A stretch of DNA of 64,000 nt from Pantoea sp. IMH. Its GTDB lineage: Bacteria; Pseudomonadota; Gammaproteobacteria; Enterobacterales; Enterobacteriaceae. The stretch covers positions 186,001 to 250,000 of the forward strand of contig NZ_JFGT01000007.1 in assembly GCF_000599885.1 (NCBI RefSeq). Direction: 5' to 3'. Positions 1 through 8,750 of the stretch are shown in pieces; the stretch's first letter is position 1, and every line of letters starts with the position of its first letter. A model generated the notes under the pieces. It had not been told where the DNA came from. It made no database searches and was given only the letters and a program-made list of their open reading frames with translations. The position numbers were made by a program, and so were the translations under genes.

Positions 1-2
1 GA

Positions 3-2012
3 CAGTTCAGCTGGCAGGTTTTCACCCTGGTGATGGACTACCTGTTCAGCCAGCCTGCGGTCAGACGCGTGGTCGTCGAGCCGGATGTACGAAATGAAAA
101 AATCCATCGTCTGAACAAACGTGCCGGGTTCCGCTATCAGCAGAAGATTGATATGGGCCATAAAACCGCGTGGCTGGCGTTTTGCCAGCGTGACGATTAT
201 CAGCACTCTCTTATGCAGGAAACAGCGAACATGAACACTACCTCTCCGCTGCTTAGCGGCACCCATCTCGCGGGTGATAACTGGGCCCAGGCCAACCGCA
301 TGCTGATCCGTAAAGCGATAGCGGAATTTGCCCATGAGCGGCTTATCGATCCCCGTCAGCAGGATAACGCGTTCTCGCTGGCCGTCCCGGCAGGCGAAGC
401 GGTGTATCGCTTCAAAGCACGCCGGCTTGCGCTGGATCACTGGGAAATTGATGCTGCCTCCCTGAGCAAACAGGAGAACGGGCGTCCTCTGCCACTGGAC
501 GCGCTGCAGTTCATCATTGAGTTCAGTGAACAGATCGGCATTCCACCCGCCATGCTGGCGACCTATATGGAAGAGATCACCAGCACCCTGTGCAGCAGCG
601 TTTATAAACTGCAAAAAAACAATCCCGACAGCGCTGCACTGGTGAAGGCTGATTTTCAGACGGTGGAAGCCGCCATGACTGAAGGCCATCCCTGCTTTGT
701 CGCCAACAACGGCAGAATAGGATTTGATGCCAGGGATTATCTGGCTTACGCGCCGGAAGCCGCCAGCCCTATCAACCTGGTCTGGGTGGCCGTTCACCTG
801 CGCAATGCCCACTTCTCAAGTCTGAGTCATCTGGATTATGAACAACTGATGCGTGAGGAGCTTGGCGAGGCCACGATAACGGAATTTAACGGGCAGCTGG
901 TGGCGAAAGGGTTATCGCCGGATGATTATCTCTTTATGCCGGTTCATCCCTGGCAGTGGCAGAATAAATTGCTGACCGTCTTTGCGCCTGATATTGCCAG
1001 CTGCGATATTGTCTATCTCGGCACAGGCGAGGACCAGTATCAGGCTCAGCAGTCGATCCGTACTTTCTTTAACCGGAGCCAGCCCGCGCGGCGCTACGTA
1101 AAAACCGCCCTGTCGGTGCTGAATATGGGCTTTATGCGCGGCCTGTCGCCCTATTATATGGCCACCACGCCTGCGATTAACGAATGGCTGGCGGCGCTGG
1201 TCACAAAGGATACCTGGCTCCAGCGCTGCGGTTTTCGCGTATTGCGTGAGGTCGCGGCCATTGGCTATCACAACCGCTATTACGAGCGCGCTATTCAGGG
1301 GGATTCCGCTTATAAAAAAATGTTCGCCGCGCTGTGGCGCGATAATCCGGTGGCGGCGCTTAAGCCAGGCCAGCGCCTGATGACCATGGCCTCCCTGCTG
1401 CATGTCGATCACCATCAGCAGGCGCTGCTTCCTGCGCTGATTGCCGATTCCGGTCTGCCCGCAGAGGAATGGATTAGCCGCTATCTGACATGCTATCTCA
1501 GCCCGCTACTGCACTGCTTCTATCAGTACGATCTGGTCTTTATGCCGCACGGCGAGAACCTGATCCTGCTGTTTGAAAACAATGTGCCGGTCAGCGCCTA
1601 TATGAAAGATATTGGCGAAGAGATTGCGGTGATGAATCCCGATGCGATCCTGCCTGAAAAGGTGGAGCGTCTGGCAGTCTCGGTACCTGAAGAACTCAAA
1701 CTGCTGTCGATCTTTACGGATGTCTTTGACTGTATCTTCCGCTTTATCAGCGCGACGCTCGATGAGTCCGGTACGCTGCCGGAAGCGCATTTCTGGCAGG
1801 CGGTTGCCCGCTGTATCAAAACGTATCAGGAGGCGCATCCACAGCACGCCGCTAAATTTGCCCGCTACGATCTGTTTGCGCCTGAATTTACGCGCTCCTG
1901 CCTGAACCGGCTGCAGCTCGCCAACAATCAGCAGATGATTAACCTTACCGATCCGGCGGAAAACCTGAAATTCGCCGGCACACTGGTGAACCCTGTCGCC
2001 GCCTGGCGCTAG
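3..2012 (+). CDS. dfoC: DfoC, bifunctional desferrioxamine acyltransferase / NIS synthetase (5' end outside window)
   Basis: The frame is open to the left edge, so the true start lies upstream. The first ~70 visible residues are the end of a GNAT acyltransferase domain (phrases RRVVVEPDVRNEKIHRLNKR and AGFRYQQ). A linker leads into an IucA/IucC-type siderophore synthetase of ~590 residues with the family motif HPWQW at bases 945-959. In Erwinia and Pantoea this fusion succinylates N-hydroxycadaverine and then uses ATP to condense the units into desferrioxamine. The cytoplasmic partners dfoJ (decarboxylase) and dfoA (monooxygenase) would lie to the left, outside the window. A strong terminator follows the stop. 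The family is clear; the exact desferrioxamine product is inferred from the fusion architecture. Confidence 0.9.
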   Translation, partial: QFSWQVFTLVMDYLFSQPAVRRVVVEPDVRNEKIHRLNKRAGFRYQQKIDMGHKTAWLAFCQRDDYQHSLMQETANMNTTSPLLSGTHLAGDNWAQANRMLIRKAIAEFAHERLIDPRQQDNAFSLAVPAGEAVYRFKARRLALDHWEIDAASLSKQENGRPLPLDALQFIIEFSEQIGIPPAMLATYMEEITSTLCSSVYKLQKNNPDSAALVKADFQTVEAAMTEGHPCFVANNGRIGFDARDYLAYAPEAASPINLVWVAVHLRNAHFSSLSHLDYEQLMREELGEATITEFNGQLVAKGLSPDDYLFMPVHPWQWQNKLLTVFAPDIASCDIVYLGTGEDQYQAQQSIRTFFNRSQPARRYVKTALSVLNMGFMRGLSPYYMATTPAINEWLAALVTKDTWLQRCGFRVLREVAAIGYHNRYYERAIQGDSAYKKMFAALWRDNPVAALKPGQRLMTMASLLHVDHHQQALLPALIADSGLPAEEWISRYLTCYLSPLLHCFYQYDLVFMPHGENLILLFENNVPVSAYMKDIGEEIAVMNPDAILPEKVERLAVSVPEELKLLSIFTDVFDCIFRFISATLDESGTLPEAHFWQAVARCIKTYQEAHPQHAAKFARYDLFAPEFTRSCLNRLQLANNQQMINLTDPAENLKFAGTLVNPVAAWR

Positions 2013-2050
2013 ATAATTCGTCAGAATGACATCAAACTGGTGTATGTTGA

Positions 2051-2078
2051 CGCGGTCACTTCGGTGACCGCGTTTTTT
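2051..2078 (+). terminator. Rho-independent terminator after dfoC
   Basis: A perfect 9-bp stem (CGCGGTCAC / GTGACCGCG) closed by a TTCG tetraloop is followed by six T. It ends the dfo transcript, so the exporter gene 23 bp further on needs read-through or its own promoter. Confidence 0.92.
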
Positions 2079-2101
2079 CCTTTCATTCACAGGGATCCAG
2101 A

Positions 2102-3328
2102 ATGTCTCTTTTTGTTCCCGTGTCGAGTCTGACCCCTCGGCACCTGATTTTCCCGCTGTCGCTGGTGCTGTTTGAGTTCGCCACCTACATTGCTCACGAT
2201 ATGATCCAGCCGGGCATGCTGCTGGTCACCGATGAATTTAATGTCGGCCCGGAATGGGTTTCAGCCTCGCTGACCGCCTACCTGGTGGGTGGAATGGTGC
2301 TGCAATGGCTGCTCGGCCCGCTCTCCGACAAGCTGGGCCGTCGTCCGGTCATGCTCACCGGGGTGGTTTTCTTTATGCTGACCTGCATCGCGACACACTG
2401 GGTACAGAGTATTGAGCAGTTTATCCTGGTGCGTTTTTTACAGGGGATCAGCCTCTGCTTTATTGGCGCTGTCGGCTATGCGGCTATTCAGGAAGCCTTT
2501 GATGAATCGCTGAGCGTCAAAATTATGGCGCTGATGGCCAACGTTGCGCTGATTGCGCCGCTGGCTGGTCCGCTGGCAGGTGCGGCGTTTCTGACGGTGG
2601 GAGAGTGGCGGACCATGTTCTGGCTGTTCGCCGCCGTCACCGCCGTGGCGCTGATCGGTTTGTGGCGCACCATGCCGGAGACGTCGGGCGACAGAAATAC
2701 CTCGCTTTCCCTCCGGTCACTGGGCAAAGGCTACCTTGCGCTGGCAACGGACCGGCAGATTATGAGCGGCTCGCTGGCGATCGGACTGGTAACCATACCC
2801 TGCCTCGCCTGGGTTGCCCTCTCGCCGGTTATTCTGATCCATGACGAAGGGCTGAGCCGGATGGACTATGCGCTGTTACAGCTCCCGGTTTTTGTGGCGA
2901 TGATTGCCGGTAACCTGACGCTTGGCCGCCTCGCCAGCCGTCTGCCGATCGACCGGCCGCTGCGGCTTGGCGCCTGGCCAATCCTGGCCGGACTGGCGCT
3001 GTCGGTCGCCAGCAGCGCCATTGATACGCACAGCTATCTCTGGCTGACGGCTGGCCTGAGCCTTTATGGTTTTGGCACGGGCCTGGTCAACGCGGGGCTT
3101 TATCGCCTGACGCTGTTTTCCAGCAACGCGGGGAAAGGCAGCGTGGCCGCCATGCTGGGTATGGTCAGCATTGTGGTTTTTGCGCTGGGGATTGAAGCTG
3201 CAAAAGGCGCTTATTTCAGCGGCGGCGCGCTCTGGTTCAGCCTGGTGAATCTCGCCTGTGGAGTGGTGTGGTTTGTGCTGGTCAGCGCCTTCCTGCGTGA
3301 ACGCCAGCGCCGCAGCCAGCTCCACTAA
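2102..3328 (+). CDS. dfoS: MFS exporter of the MdfA type, probable desferrioxamine exporter DfoS
   Basis: A 408-residue, 12-helix major facilitator protein very close in sequence to the multidrug/H+ antiporter MdfA (410 residues). Conserved features are the acidic residues of helix 1, E25 and D33 (E26 and D34 in MdfA), the motif A-like loop PLSDKLGRRP, and motif B arginine in LVRFLQGIS. It acts in the inner membrane. Its place right after dfoC matches the fourth gene of the Pantoea dfoJACS cluster, so siderophore export is the likely role; drug export is the alternative. An AGGGA sequence precedes the ATG. The dfoC terminator separates the two genes. Confidence 0.8.
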   Translation: MSLFVPVSSLTPRHLIFPLSLVLFEFATYIAHDMIQPGMLLVTDEFNVGPEWVSASLTAYLVGGMVLQWLLGPLSDKLGRRPVMLTGVVFFMLTCIATHWVQSIEQFILVRFLQGISLCFIGAVGYAAIQEAFDESLSVKIMALMANVALIAPLAGPLAGAAFLTVGEWRTMFWLFAAVTAVALIGLWRTMPETSGDRNTSLSLRSLGKGYLALATDRQIMSGSLAIGLVTIPCLAWVALSPVILIHDEGLSRMDYALLQLPVFVAMIAGNLTLGRLASRLPIDRPLRLGAWPILAGLALSVASSAIDTHSYLWLTAGLSLYGFGTGLVNAGLYRLTLFSSNAGKGSVAAMLGMVSIVVFALGIEAAKGAYFSGGALWFSLVNLACGVVWFVLVSAFLRERQRRSQLH

Positions 3329-3368
3329 ATCTTTACTAACTGCCCTAAAGCTGAAAGCGTTACGGGAT

Positions 3369-3390
3369 CCCCCAGTCTGGCTGGGGGTTT
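3369..3390 (+). terminator. Terminator after the MFS gene
   Basis: Stem CCCCCAG / CTGGGGG with a 5-base loop, followed by a short T run. It lies 40 bp after the MFS stop codon. Confidence 0.75.
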
Positions 3391-3401
3391 ACTGTAGAGA
3401 T

Positions 3402-3431
3402 AAAAAACGGGCGGCTCACTGCCGCCCGTTT
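3402..3431 (-). terminator. Terminator after lpxM
   Basis: Stem CGGGCGGC / GCCGCCCG (plus-strand 3408-3428) with six A on its left, which gives a U tract in the minus-strand transcript. It is 20 bp past the lpxM stop and faces the terminator of the MFS gene. Confidence 0.8.
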
Positions 3432-3452
3432 ACGCTTTGCCAGCACCGCCGA

Positions 3453-4421
3453 TTATTTAGGATAGAGATCCTTGCGTTTATAGGGTTCGGTATCGCCCTC
3501 TTTACGCGTCTTCAGCAGCTTGAGTATCCAGGTATATTGTTCCGGATTCGGCCTGACAAGATGCTCCACCTCTTCATTCATGCGTCGCGCCAGCGTCGCA
3601 TCATCAGCATCGACTAAATCGTCCATTGGCGGACGAAGATGAATTTCCAGGCTGTGTTTTTTACCATCATAGACCGGAAATAATGGCACAACGCGGGCGC
3701 GACAGACCTTCATCAACCGGCCAACCGCAGGCAGCGTGGCCTTATAGGTGGCAAAGAAATCGACAAATTCGCTCTGTTCCGGCCCGTGATCCTGATCGGG
3801 CAGATAATACCCCCAGTAACCCTGACGAATGGATGAGATAAACGGCTTGATGCCGTTATCGCGGGAGTGCAACCGCCCGCCAAAGCGACGCCGGACGGCG
3901 TTCCAGACGTAATCCAGCAGCGGATTGCGCTGATGGTTAAACATGGCGGCAACGTTCTGCCCTTCTGCCGCCAGCGCCATGGCAGGAATATCCACGGCCC
4001 AGCCGTGGGGAACCAGCAAAATAACGTTCTGCCCTTCTTCACGCAGGCGATCGATGATTTCACGGTTATGCCAGACAATTTTCGGCAGCGCCCGTTCCGG
4101 ACGTAGCGCGACTTCCGCCATCATCACAATCGCCTGAGGCGCCGCAGCGAACATCTCATCAATCAGCTTTTCCCTGGCCTCTTCAGAAAGCGCCGGCATA
4201 CAGTAGAAAAGGTTAATCTGGGCGCGACGCCGCGCGCTTCTGGCATATTTACCGGCGAAGCGACCCAGCGCGCCCAGCAGCGGATCGCGCATCCGGCCGG
4301 GTACCCAGGCCAGCGCAGCACAGGCGCTGGTGCCCAGCCAGTCTCCCCAGTGACGCGGCAACAGAAAGGACTTTTTGAAGACGGGAATAAACTCACTGCT
4401 GCTTTTTTTTCGGTTTTCCAT
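3453..4421 (-). CDS. lpxM: Lipid A biosynthesis myristoyltransferase LpxM (MsbB)
   Basis: 322 residues against 323 in E. coli, colinear throughout. Adds the last secondary acyl chain (myristate) to Kdo2-lipid A at the inner face of the inner membrane. The acyltransferase catalytic motif H-X4-D is present as HGWAVD, and phrases such as GYWGYYLPDQDHGPE and RRRFGGRLH are diagnostic. It is convergent with the dfo exporter gene and followed by its own terminator. It lies next to mepM as in E. coli, but a terminator between them suggests separate transcription. Confidence 0.97.
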   Translation of the reverse strand: MENRKKSSSEFIPVFKKSFLLPRHWGDWLGTSACAALAWVPGRMRDPLLGALGRFAGKYARSARRRAQINLFYCMPALSEEAREKLIDEMFAAAPQAIVMMAEVALRPERALPKIVWHNREIIDRLREEGQNVILLVPHGWAVDIPAMALAAEGQNVAAMFNHQRNPLLDYVWNAVRRRFGGRLHSRDNGIKPFISSIRQGYWGYYLPDQDHGPEQSEFVDFFATYKATLPAVGRLMKVCRARVVPLFPVYDGKKHSLEIHLRPPMDDLVDADDATLARRMNEEVEHLVRPNPEQYTWILKLLKTRKEGDTEPYKRKDLYPK

Positions 4422-4504
4422 GCACTCGCCTCGAACAATAACCGGCTAATGATAGTGCCGGCGGGCAATTTTGCAATGCCCGCATCATTTCGCTGATAAA
4501 AAGA

Positions 4505-4532
4505 AAAAGCCGGCGGGGAAACCCCGTCGGCC
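4505..4532 (-). terminator. Terminator after mepM
   Basis: Ten-pair stem (plus strand GCCGGCGGGG at 4509 and CCCCGTCGGC at 4522, one G-U pair) with an A run to the left, read as a U tract on the minus strand. It ends the znuA-mepM transcript before lpxM. Confidence 0.85.
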
Positions 4533-4553
4533 TTGAATAACGCCCAGAGCCGC

Positions 4554-5879
4554 TTATTGCAGTTTGAGCTTCGGCGTCACCTCGCGAACGCGCGCCAGAT
4601 AGTCGCTGCGATCTTTGCCCGTCAGCCCTTCCATTCTCGGCAGTTTCGCCGTCAGTGGATTGACCGCCTGATTGTTGATCCAGATTTCATAGTGCAAATG
4701 CGGGCCGGTTGAACGCCCGGTATTGCCGGTGAGGCCAATACGATCGCCGCGCTTCACTTTCTGCCCAGGTTTCACCAGCAGCTTTTTCAGGTGCATATAG
4801 CGGGTCATATACTGACGACCGTGACGGACCGCGATGTAGTTTCCTGCGCCGCCGCTGCGTTTGGCAACGATCACTTCACCATCGCCCACCGCCAGCACCG
4901 GGGTGCCAATCGGTACGGCAAAATCGACGCCTCTGTGCGGCGCTACGCGGCCCGTAACCGGATTCACGCGACGCGGATTAAAGTTAGAGGAGACGCGATA
5001 CTGCTTAACCGTCGGAAAACGCATAAAGCCACGCGCCAGCCCGGAACCGCTGCGGTCGTAGAATTTGCCGTCTTCCGCGCGGATAGCATAGTAATCTTTG
5101 CCGCCGCTTTGCAGCCGGACACCGGCCAGATGGCTCTGTTCACTCTTGCCGTCCAGCATTTCACGCGACATCAGCACGGAGAAGCGATCGCCTTTACGCA
5201 GCTTACGGAAGTCGAGCTGCCACTGCAGCGCCTTGATCACGGCGCTGATCTCGCCACCGGAAAGCCCCGCCTGACGGGCGCTGGAAACAAAGCTTCCGTT
5301 GACGGTGCCGGCGAGCACGCTGTTTTGCCATTCGCCTTTCTGAATTTCGGAAGAGGATTTAAAACCGTCACCGAAACGATCGTAAATTCGCGTTTCCCGA
5401 CGGGATGTCTCCCAGCTTAAGCGCTGTAGCTGACCATCGTCGGTCAGCGTCCAGGAGAGCTGCTGACCCACCCGCAGGTTGCGCAGATCGTTATCGACTT
5501 TAACCAGCTGGCTAATCACGCCCATATCAATGCCATACTGATTGAGGACGCTACTTAAGGTATCCCCTGATGAGACCACGTAATCGTGGGTGCCGGTTTC
5601 ATTCGGCACATCCTCGTCGATTTCATCTTTCGGCACATCTTCTTCCGGCGTCGGCGGCGCCTGATCGATCGGCTCGCTCGCCTCTGGCAGCAGCGTACGC
5701 AGCTGATTTTTCTCCAGCTCCACCGTTTTTACGATCGGACTGTTGCTGACGGGATGATAGACGTAAGGCCGCCATACCGAGACGGCCAGGGTAACAACGG
5801 TAAGCGAACCCAGCATGATGCGGTGGGTTCTCGGCAATGTGTTAAACGCCATGGCGACAGCGCGGGCAATTTGCTGCAC
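4554..5879 (-). CDS. mepM: Murein DD-endopeptidase MepM (YebA)
   Basis: 441 residues, colinear with E. coli MepM. A membrane anchor lies near residues 20-40 (LGSLTVVTLAVSVW), then an acidic Pro-rich linker, a LysM-like domain (VSSGDTLSSVLNQYGI) and a C-terminal M23/LytM peptidase. The zinc residues are in HRGVDFAVP and in HLHYE. It cleaves D-Ala-mDAP crosslinks in the periplasm to let the peptidoglycan sacculus expand. The start is a GTG, supported by the alignment of its first residues (MQQIARAVA) with E. coli. It lies 3 bp after znuA, so the two are probably co-transcribed from the Zur-controlled promoter. Confidence 0.96.
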   Translation of the reverse strand: MQQIARAVAMAFNTLPRTHRIMLGSLTVVTLAVSVWRPYVYHPVSNSPIVKTVELEKNQLRTLLPEASEPIDQAPPTPEEDVPKDEIDEDVPNETGTHDYVVSSGDTLSSVLNQYGIDMGVISQLVKVDNDLRNLRVGQQLSWTLTDDGQLQRLSWETSRRETRIYDRFGDGFKSSSEIQKGEWQNSVLAGTVNGSFVSSARQAGLSGGEISAVIKALQWQLDFRKLRKGDRFSVLMSREMLDGKSEQSHLAGVRLQSGGKDYYAIRAEDGKFYDRSGSGLARGFMRFPTVKQYRVSSNFNPRRVNPVTGRVAPHRGVDFAVPIGTPVLAVGDGEVIVAKRSGGAGNYIAVRHGRQYMTRYMHLKKLLVKPGQKVKRGDRIGLTGNTGRSTGPHLHYEIWINNQAVNPLTAKLPRMEGLTGKDRSDYLARVREVTPKLKLQ

Positions 5880-5882
5880 GTA

Positions 5883-6851
5883 TTATGTTCCTTTGGGCTC
5901 CTTCAGGCAGCTCGCAAACTGGCTGGACAACTGTGCGAGGAAAGTCACATAGCTGTCTCTGTCCGGTGTGATGCCCATTCCCAGCGGATCCAGCGTTCCT
6001 GAACGCACTTTGGTTCCTCTGGCAACGGCTTCAACGACGGCCGGCCTGAATTGTGGCTCAGCAAAGACGCAGACCGCCTTTTGCTCAACCAACTCTGTTC
6101 GAATATGGTGAAGTCGCTGGGCGCCGGGTTGAATCTCAGGGTTAACGGTAAAATGACCAGACTGCGTCAAGCCGTAGTGTTTTTCAAAGTAGCTGTAAGC
6201 ATCGTGAAAAACGAAATACCCCTTACCTTTCACCGGCGCAAGCTGAGATTTTATTTGCGTATCGGCTGAGGCCAATTCTGCTTCAAAGTGCTGCAGGTTC
6301 GCGTCTAATTTGTCTCTGCTTTGCGGCATAAGTTCCAATAATTTTGCGTGGATTGCAACCGCTGATTGCCTTGCTATCTCAGGGGACATCCACAGGTGCA
6401 TATTATATTCGCCATGATGGTGATGATGCTCCGCTTCATCATGATCGGCATGGCCATGTTCGTGCTCATGTTCATGGCCATGCTCTTCCTCTTCCGTCCC
6501 TTTCATCAGCAGCGGTTTTACCTGGGGTAACGCGGCCAGCGCCAGCGATTTATCATCCGGCAGTTGCCCGATCGTTTTCGGTAAAAAAGCCTCCATTTCA
6601 GGCCCAACCCAGACCACCAAATCCGCCTGGCGCAAGCGTTTGACGTCGGAAGGACGCAGCGCATAGTCGTGGGCTGAAGCGCCGTCCGGCAGCAGAATTT
6701 CGACCGGGGTCACGCCATCGGCAATGGCGGCAGCGATAAAACCGACGGGCTTGATAGAAGCCACAACGGCGGCGTGGAGTGGTGCGGTAAACGAAGCGGC
6801 AATGAGTGAAGCAGAAAGCAGTAAAACCGGGCGCTTATTTTTATGTAACAT
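5883..6851 (-). CDS. znuA: High-affinity zinc ABC transporter, periplasmic binding protein ZnuA
   Basis: 322 residues with a signal peptide ending near PLHAA. The zinc ligands fall in [22 protein letters not shown] and FHDAYSY-type segments. A His/Asp/Glu-rich loop of about 30 residues near 120-148, typical of ZnuA, may sample zinc. A pair of cysteines toward the C-terminus ([15 protein letters not shown]) fits the family disulfide. It delivers zinc to ZnuB in the periplasm. It diverges from znuC over a shared Zur operator and is immediately followed by mepM. Confidence 0.96.
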   Translation of the reverse strand: MLHKNKRPVLLLSASLIAASFTAPLHAAVVASIKPVGFIAAAIADGVTPVEILLPDGASAHDYALRPSDVKRLRQADLVVWVGPEMEAFLPKTIGQLPDDKSLALAALPQVKPLLMKGTEEEEHGHEHEHEHGHADHDEAEHHHHHGEYNMHLWMSPEIARQSAVAIHAKLLELMPQSRDKLDANLQHFEAELASADTQIKSQLAPVKGKGYFVFHDAYSYFEKHYGLTQSGHFTVNPEIQPGAQRLHHIRTELVEQKAVCVFAEPQFRPAVVEAVARGTKVRSGTLDPLGMGITPDRDSYVTFLAQLSSQFASCLKEPKGT

Positions 6852-6882
6852 AATACGTCATTCCATCGTGAGAGGTCGATGG

Positions 6883-6906
6883 AGTGTGATATTATAACAT
6901 TCGAAA
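6883..6906. promoter_or_regulatory. Zur operator between znuA and znuC
   Basis: The 71-bp divergent intergenic region contains GTGATATTATAACATTCGA, close to the enterobacterial Zur consensus built on TGTTATAATATAACA with dyad symmetry. Zinc-bound Zur here would repress both znuA-mepM and znuCB. The match is by eye; position is certain to within a few bases. Confidence 0.8.
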
Positions 6907-6922
6907 ACTTCTGCAACCCATA

Positions 6923-7681
6923 ATGACTATGCCCTCACTAATAACACTGGAAAAAATAGCCGTCAGCTTCGGCCAGCGTCGCGTGCTTTCGGATGTTTCG
7001 CTGACGCTGCAGCCGGGACGTATTCTGACGCTGCTCGGGCCAAACGGCGCGGGGAAATCCACGCTGGTACGCGTGGTACTCGGGTTAATACAGCCCGATC
7101 GGGGAGAGATGATCCGCCCCGCCCAGCTACGGATTGGCTACGTGCCGCAAAAAATTCATCTGGACGCCACGCTGCCGCTGACCGTTGAGCGCTTTTTGCT
7201 GCTGCGCGGTGGCGTCAGCCGCGCTGAAATCCTGCCTGCACTCATGCGTGTCAACGCCGCCCAGTTGATCCGTTCGCCGCTGCAAAAATTGTCCGGCGGC
7301 GAAATGCAGCGTGTGCTGCTGGCCCGCGCCCTGCTGAATCAACCTCAGCTGCTGGTGCTGGATGAACCGACGCAGGGCGTTGATGTTAACGGGCAGGTGG
7401 CGCTTTACGATCTTATCGACAAGCTTCGTCAGGAACTGAACTGTGCCGTGCTGATGGTTTCACACGATCTGCATCTGGTGATGGCGAAGACGGATGAAGT
7501 GCTCTGTCTTAATCAGCATATTTGCTGCTCCGGCACGCCAGAAGCGGTTTCCCGGCATCCGGAGTTTATCTCCATGTTTGGCCCCCGCGGCGCTGAACAA
7601 CTGGCAATCTATCGCCATCATCATAACCATCGTCACGACCTACAGGGCCGTATCGTTTTACGCAGAGGACAAGGCGAGTGA
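6923..7681 (+). CDS. znuC: Zinc ABC transporter, ATP-binding protein ZnuC
   Basis: 252 residues. Walker [10 protein letters not shown], signature [15 protein letters not shown], Walker [13 protein letters not shown] and the H-loop MVSHDLH are present. The His-rich tail (RHHHNHRHD) is typical of ZnuC. It powers ZnuB for zinc import at the inner membrane. An alternative ATG lies two codons downstream; no strong ribosome site separates them. It overlaps znuB by 4 bp. Confidence 0.96.
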   Translation: MTMPSLITLEKIAVSFGQRRVLSDVSLTLQPGRILTLLGPNGAGKSTLVRVVLGLIQPDRGEMIRPAQLRIGYVPQKIHLDATLPLTVERFLLLRGGVSRAEILPALMRVNAAQLIRSPLQKLSGGEMQRVLLARALLNQPQLLVLDEPTQGVDVNGQVALYDLIDKLRQELNCAVLMVSHDLHLVMAKTDEVLCLNQHICCSGTPEAVSRHPEFISMFGPRGAEQLAIYRHHHNHRHDLQGRIVLRRGQGE

Positions 7682-8463
7682 TCGAACTTCTGTTACCCGG
7701 CTGGCTGGCGGGTTTTTTACTGGCGCTGGCGGCAGGCCCGCTTGGCTCATTCGTTGTCTGGCGCCGGATGTCTTATTTCGGTGACACCCTGGCCCATGCC
7801 TCCCTGCTTGGGGTTGCGTTTGGCCTGCTGCTGAACATTAATCCTTTTTATGCCGTTATCGCCGTCACGCTGATTCTGTCGCTGGCGCTGGTCTGGCTGG
7901 AGCGTCGCCCGCATCTTGCCATCGATACGCTGCTGGGGATTTTCGCCCACAGTGCGCTCTCGCTGGGTCTGGTTGTGGTCAGCCTGATGGCGAACGTTCG
8001 GGTCGATTTGATGGCTTACCTGTTTGGCGATCTGCTCTCCGTTACCCCTAACGATCTTTATACCATCGGTATTGGCGTGGTCATCGTGCTGGGGGTACTG
8101 GCGCTGAACTGGCGTTCCCTGCTTTCCATGACCATCAGCCCGGAACTGGCGCAGGTGGACGGCGTCAATATTCAGCGCACCAAACTGGTGCTGATGCTGG
8201 TGACGGCGCTGACCATCGGCGTGGCGATGAAATTTGTCGGCGCGCTGATTATTACCTCGCTGCTGATTATTCCCGCCGCCACCGCGCGCCGCTTTGCCCG
8301 TTCGCCGGAGCAGATGGCCGGCATCGCCGTGCTGGTCGGCATCGCCGCCGTTACGGCAGGGCTGACGTTCTCAGCCTGGTATGACACGCCTGCCGGCCCT
8401 TCCGTCGTGCTGGGCGCCGCAGTGATGTTTATGCTCAGCATGGTGAAGAAACCGGCAGTATAG
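7678..8463 (+). CDS. znuB: Zinc ABC transporter, permease ZnuB
   Basis: 261 residues, multi-helix ABC-3 permease ([48 protein letters not shown]). It forms the inner-membrane zinc channel with ZnuC. The GTG start overlaps the znuC TGA (GTGA), indicating translational coupling. Confidence 0.96.
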   Translation: MIELLLPGWLAGFLLALAAGPLGSFVVWRRMSYFGDTLAHASLLGVAFGLLLNINPFYAVIAVTLILSLALVWLERRPHLAIDTLLGIFAHSALSLGLVVVSLMANVRVDLMAYLFGDLLSVTPNDLYTIGIGVVIVLGVLALNWRSLLSMTISPELAQVDGVNIQRTKLVLMLVTALTIGVAMKFVGALIITSLLIIPAATARRFARSPEQMAGIAVLVGIAAVTAGLTFSAWYDTPAGPSVVLGAAVMFMLSMVKKPAV

Positions 8464-8547
8464 TGGTTGATGATCTGAAGCCTGGCGGAAGCCACTACAT
8501 CAGGCAGCGCGCTGATACATAAGCCGGCGCGTCTGTGGCACTAACAG

Positions 8548-8573
8548 AAAAACCGGGGAATCCCGGTTTTTTT
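8548..8573 (+). terminator. Terminator after znuB (bidirectional)
   Basis: AAAAACCGGG, a GAAT loop and CCCGGTTTTTTT form a stem with A and T runs on both sides, so it can act on both strands. It lies about 85 bp past znuB. Confidence 0.85.
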
Positions 8574-8705
8574 ATGCCCAGAACAGGCGCGTACGCTTCC
8601 TGCCGGGAAGTGCTGAGTAAGTAACAGGTTGCCGCGTTGGGTGGCGTCGCGTCTGGCACCGGCATTAAGCAATAACGCCTTAACCAGCGCCTCTGCGGTG
8701 ACAAT
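8574..8705. other. Gene-free segment between two similar terminators
   Basis: No recognisable gene. On the minus strand an open frame of 59 codons (8541-8720) runs through it, but it begins inside the ruvB terminator, has only a TTG as possible start and no ribosome site. A small RNA or a decayed reading frame is possible; neither is supported further. Confidence 0.3.
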
Positions 8706-8732
8706 AAAAAAACCGGGCAAGCCCGGTTTTTT
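8705..8732 (-). terminator. Terminator after ruvB (bidirectional)
   Basis: Stem AACCGGGC / GCCCGGTT with AA loop and A and T runs on both sides, 19 bp past the ruvB stop. Its core (ACCGGG / CCCGGT) is the same as that of the znuB terminator 150 bp away. Confidence 0.87.
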
Positions 8733-8750
8733 GCAGAATTCGCGCTAAAG

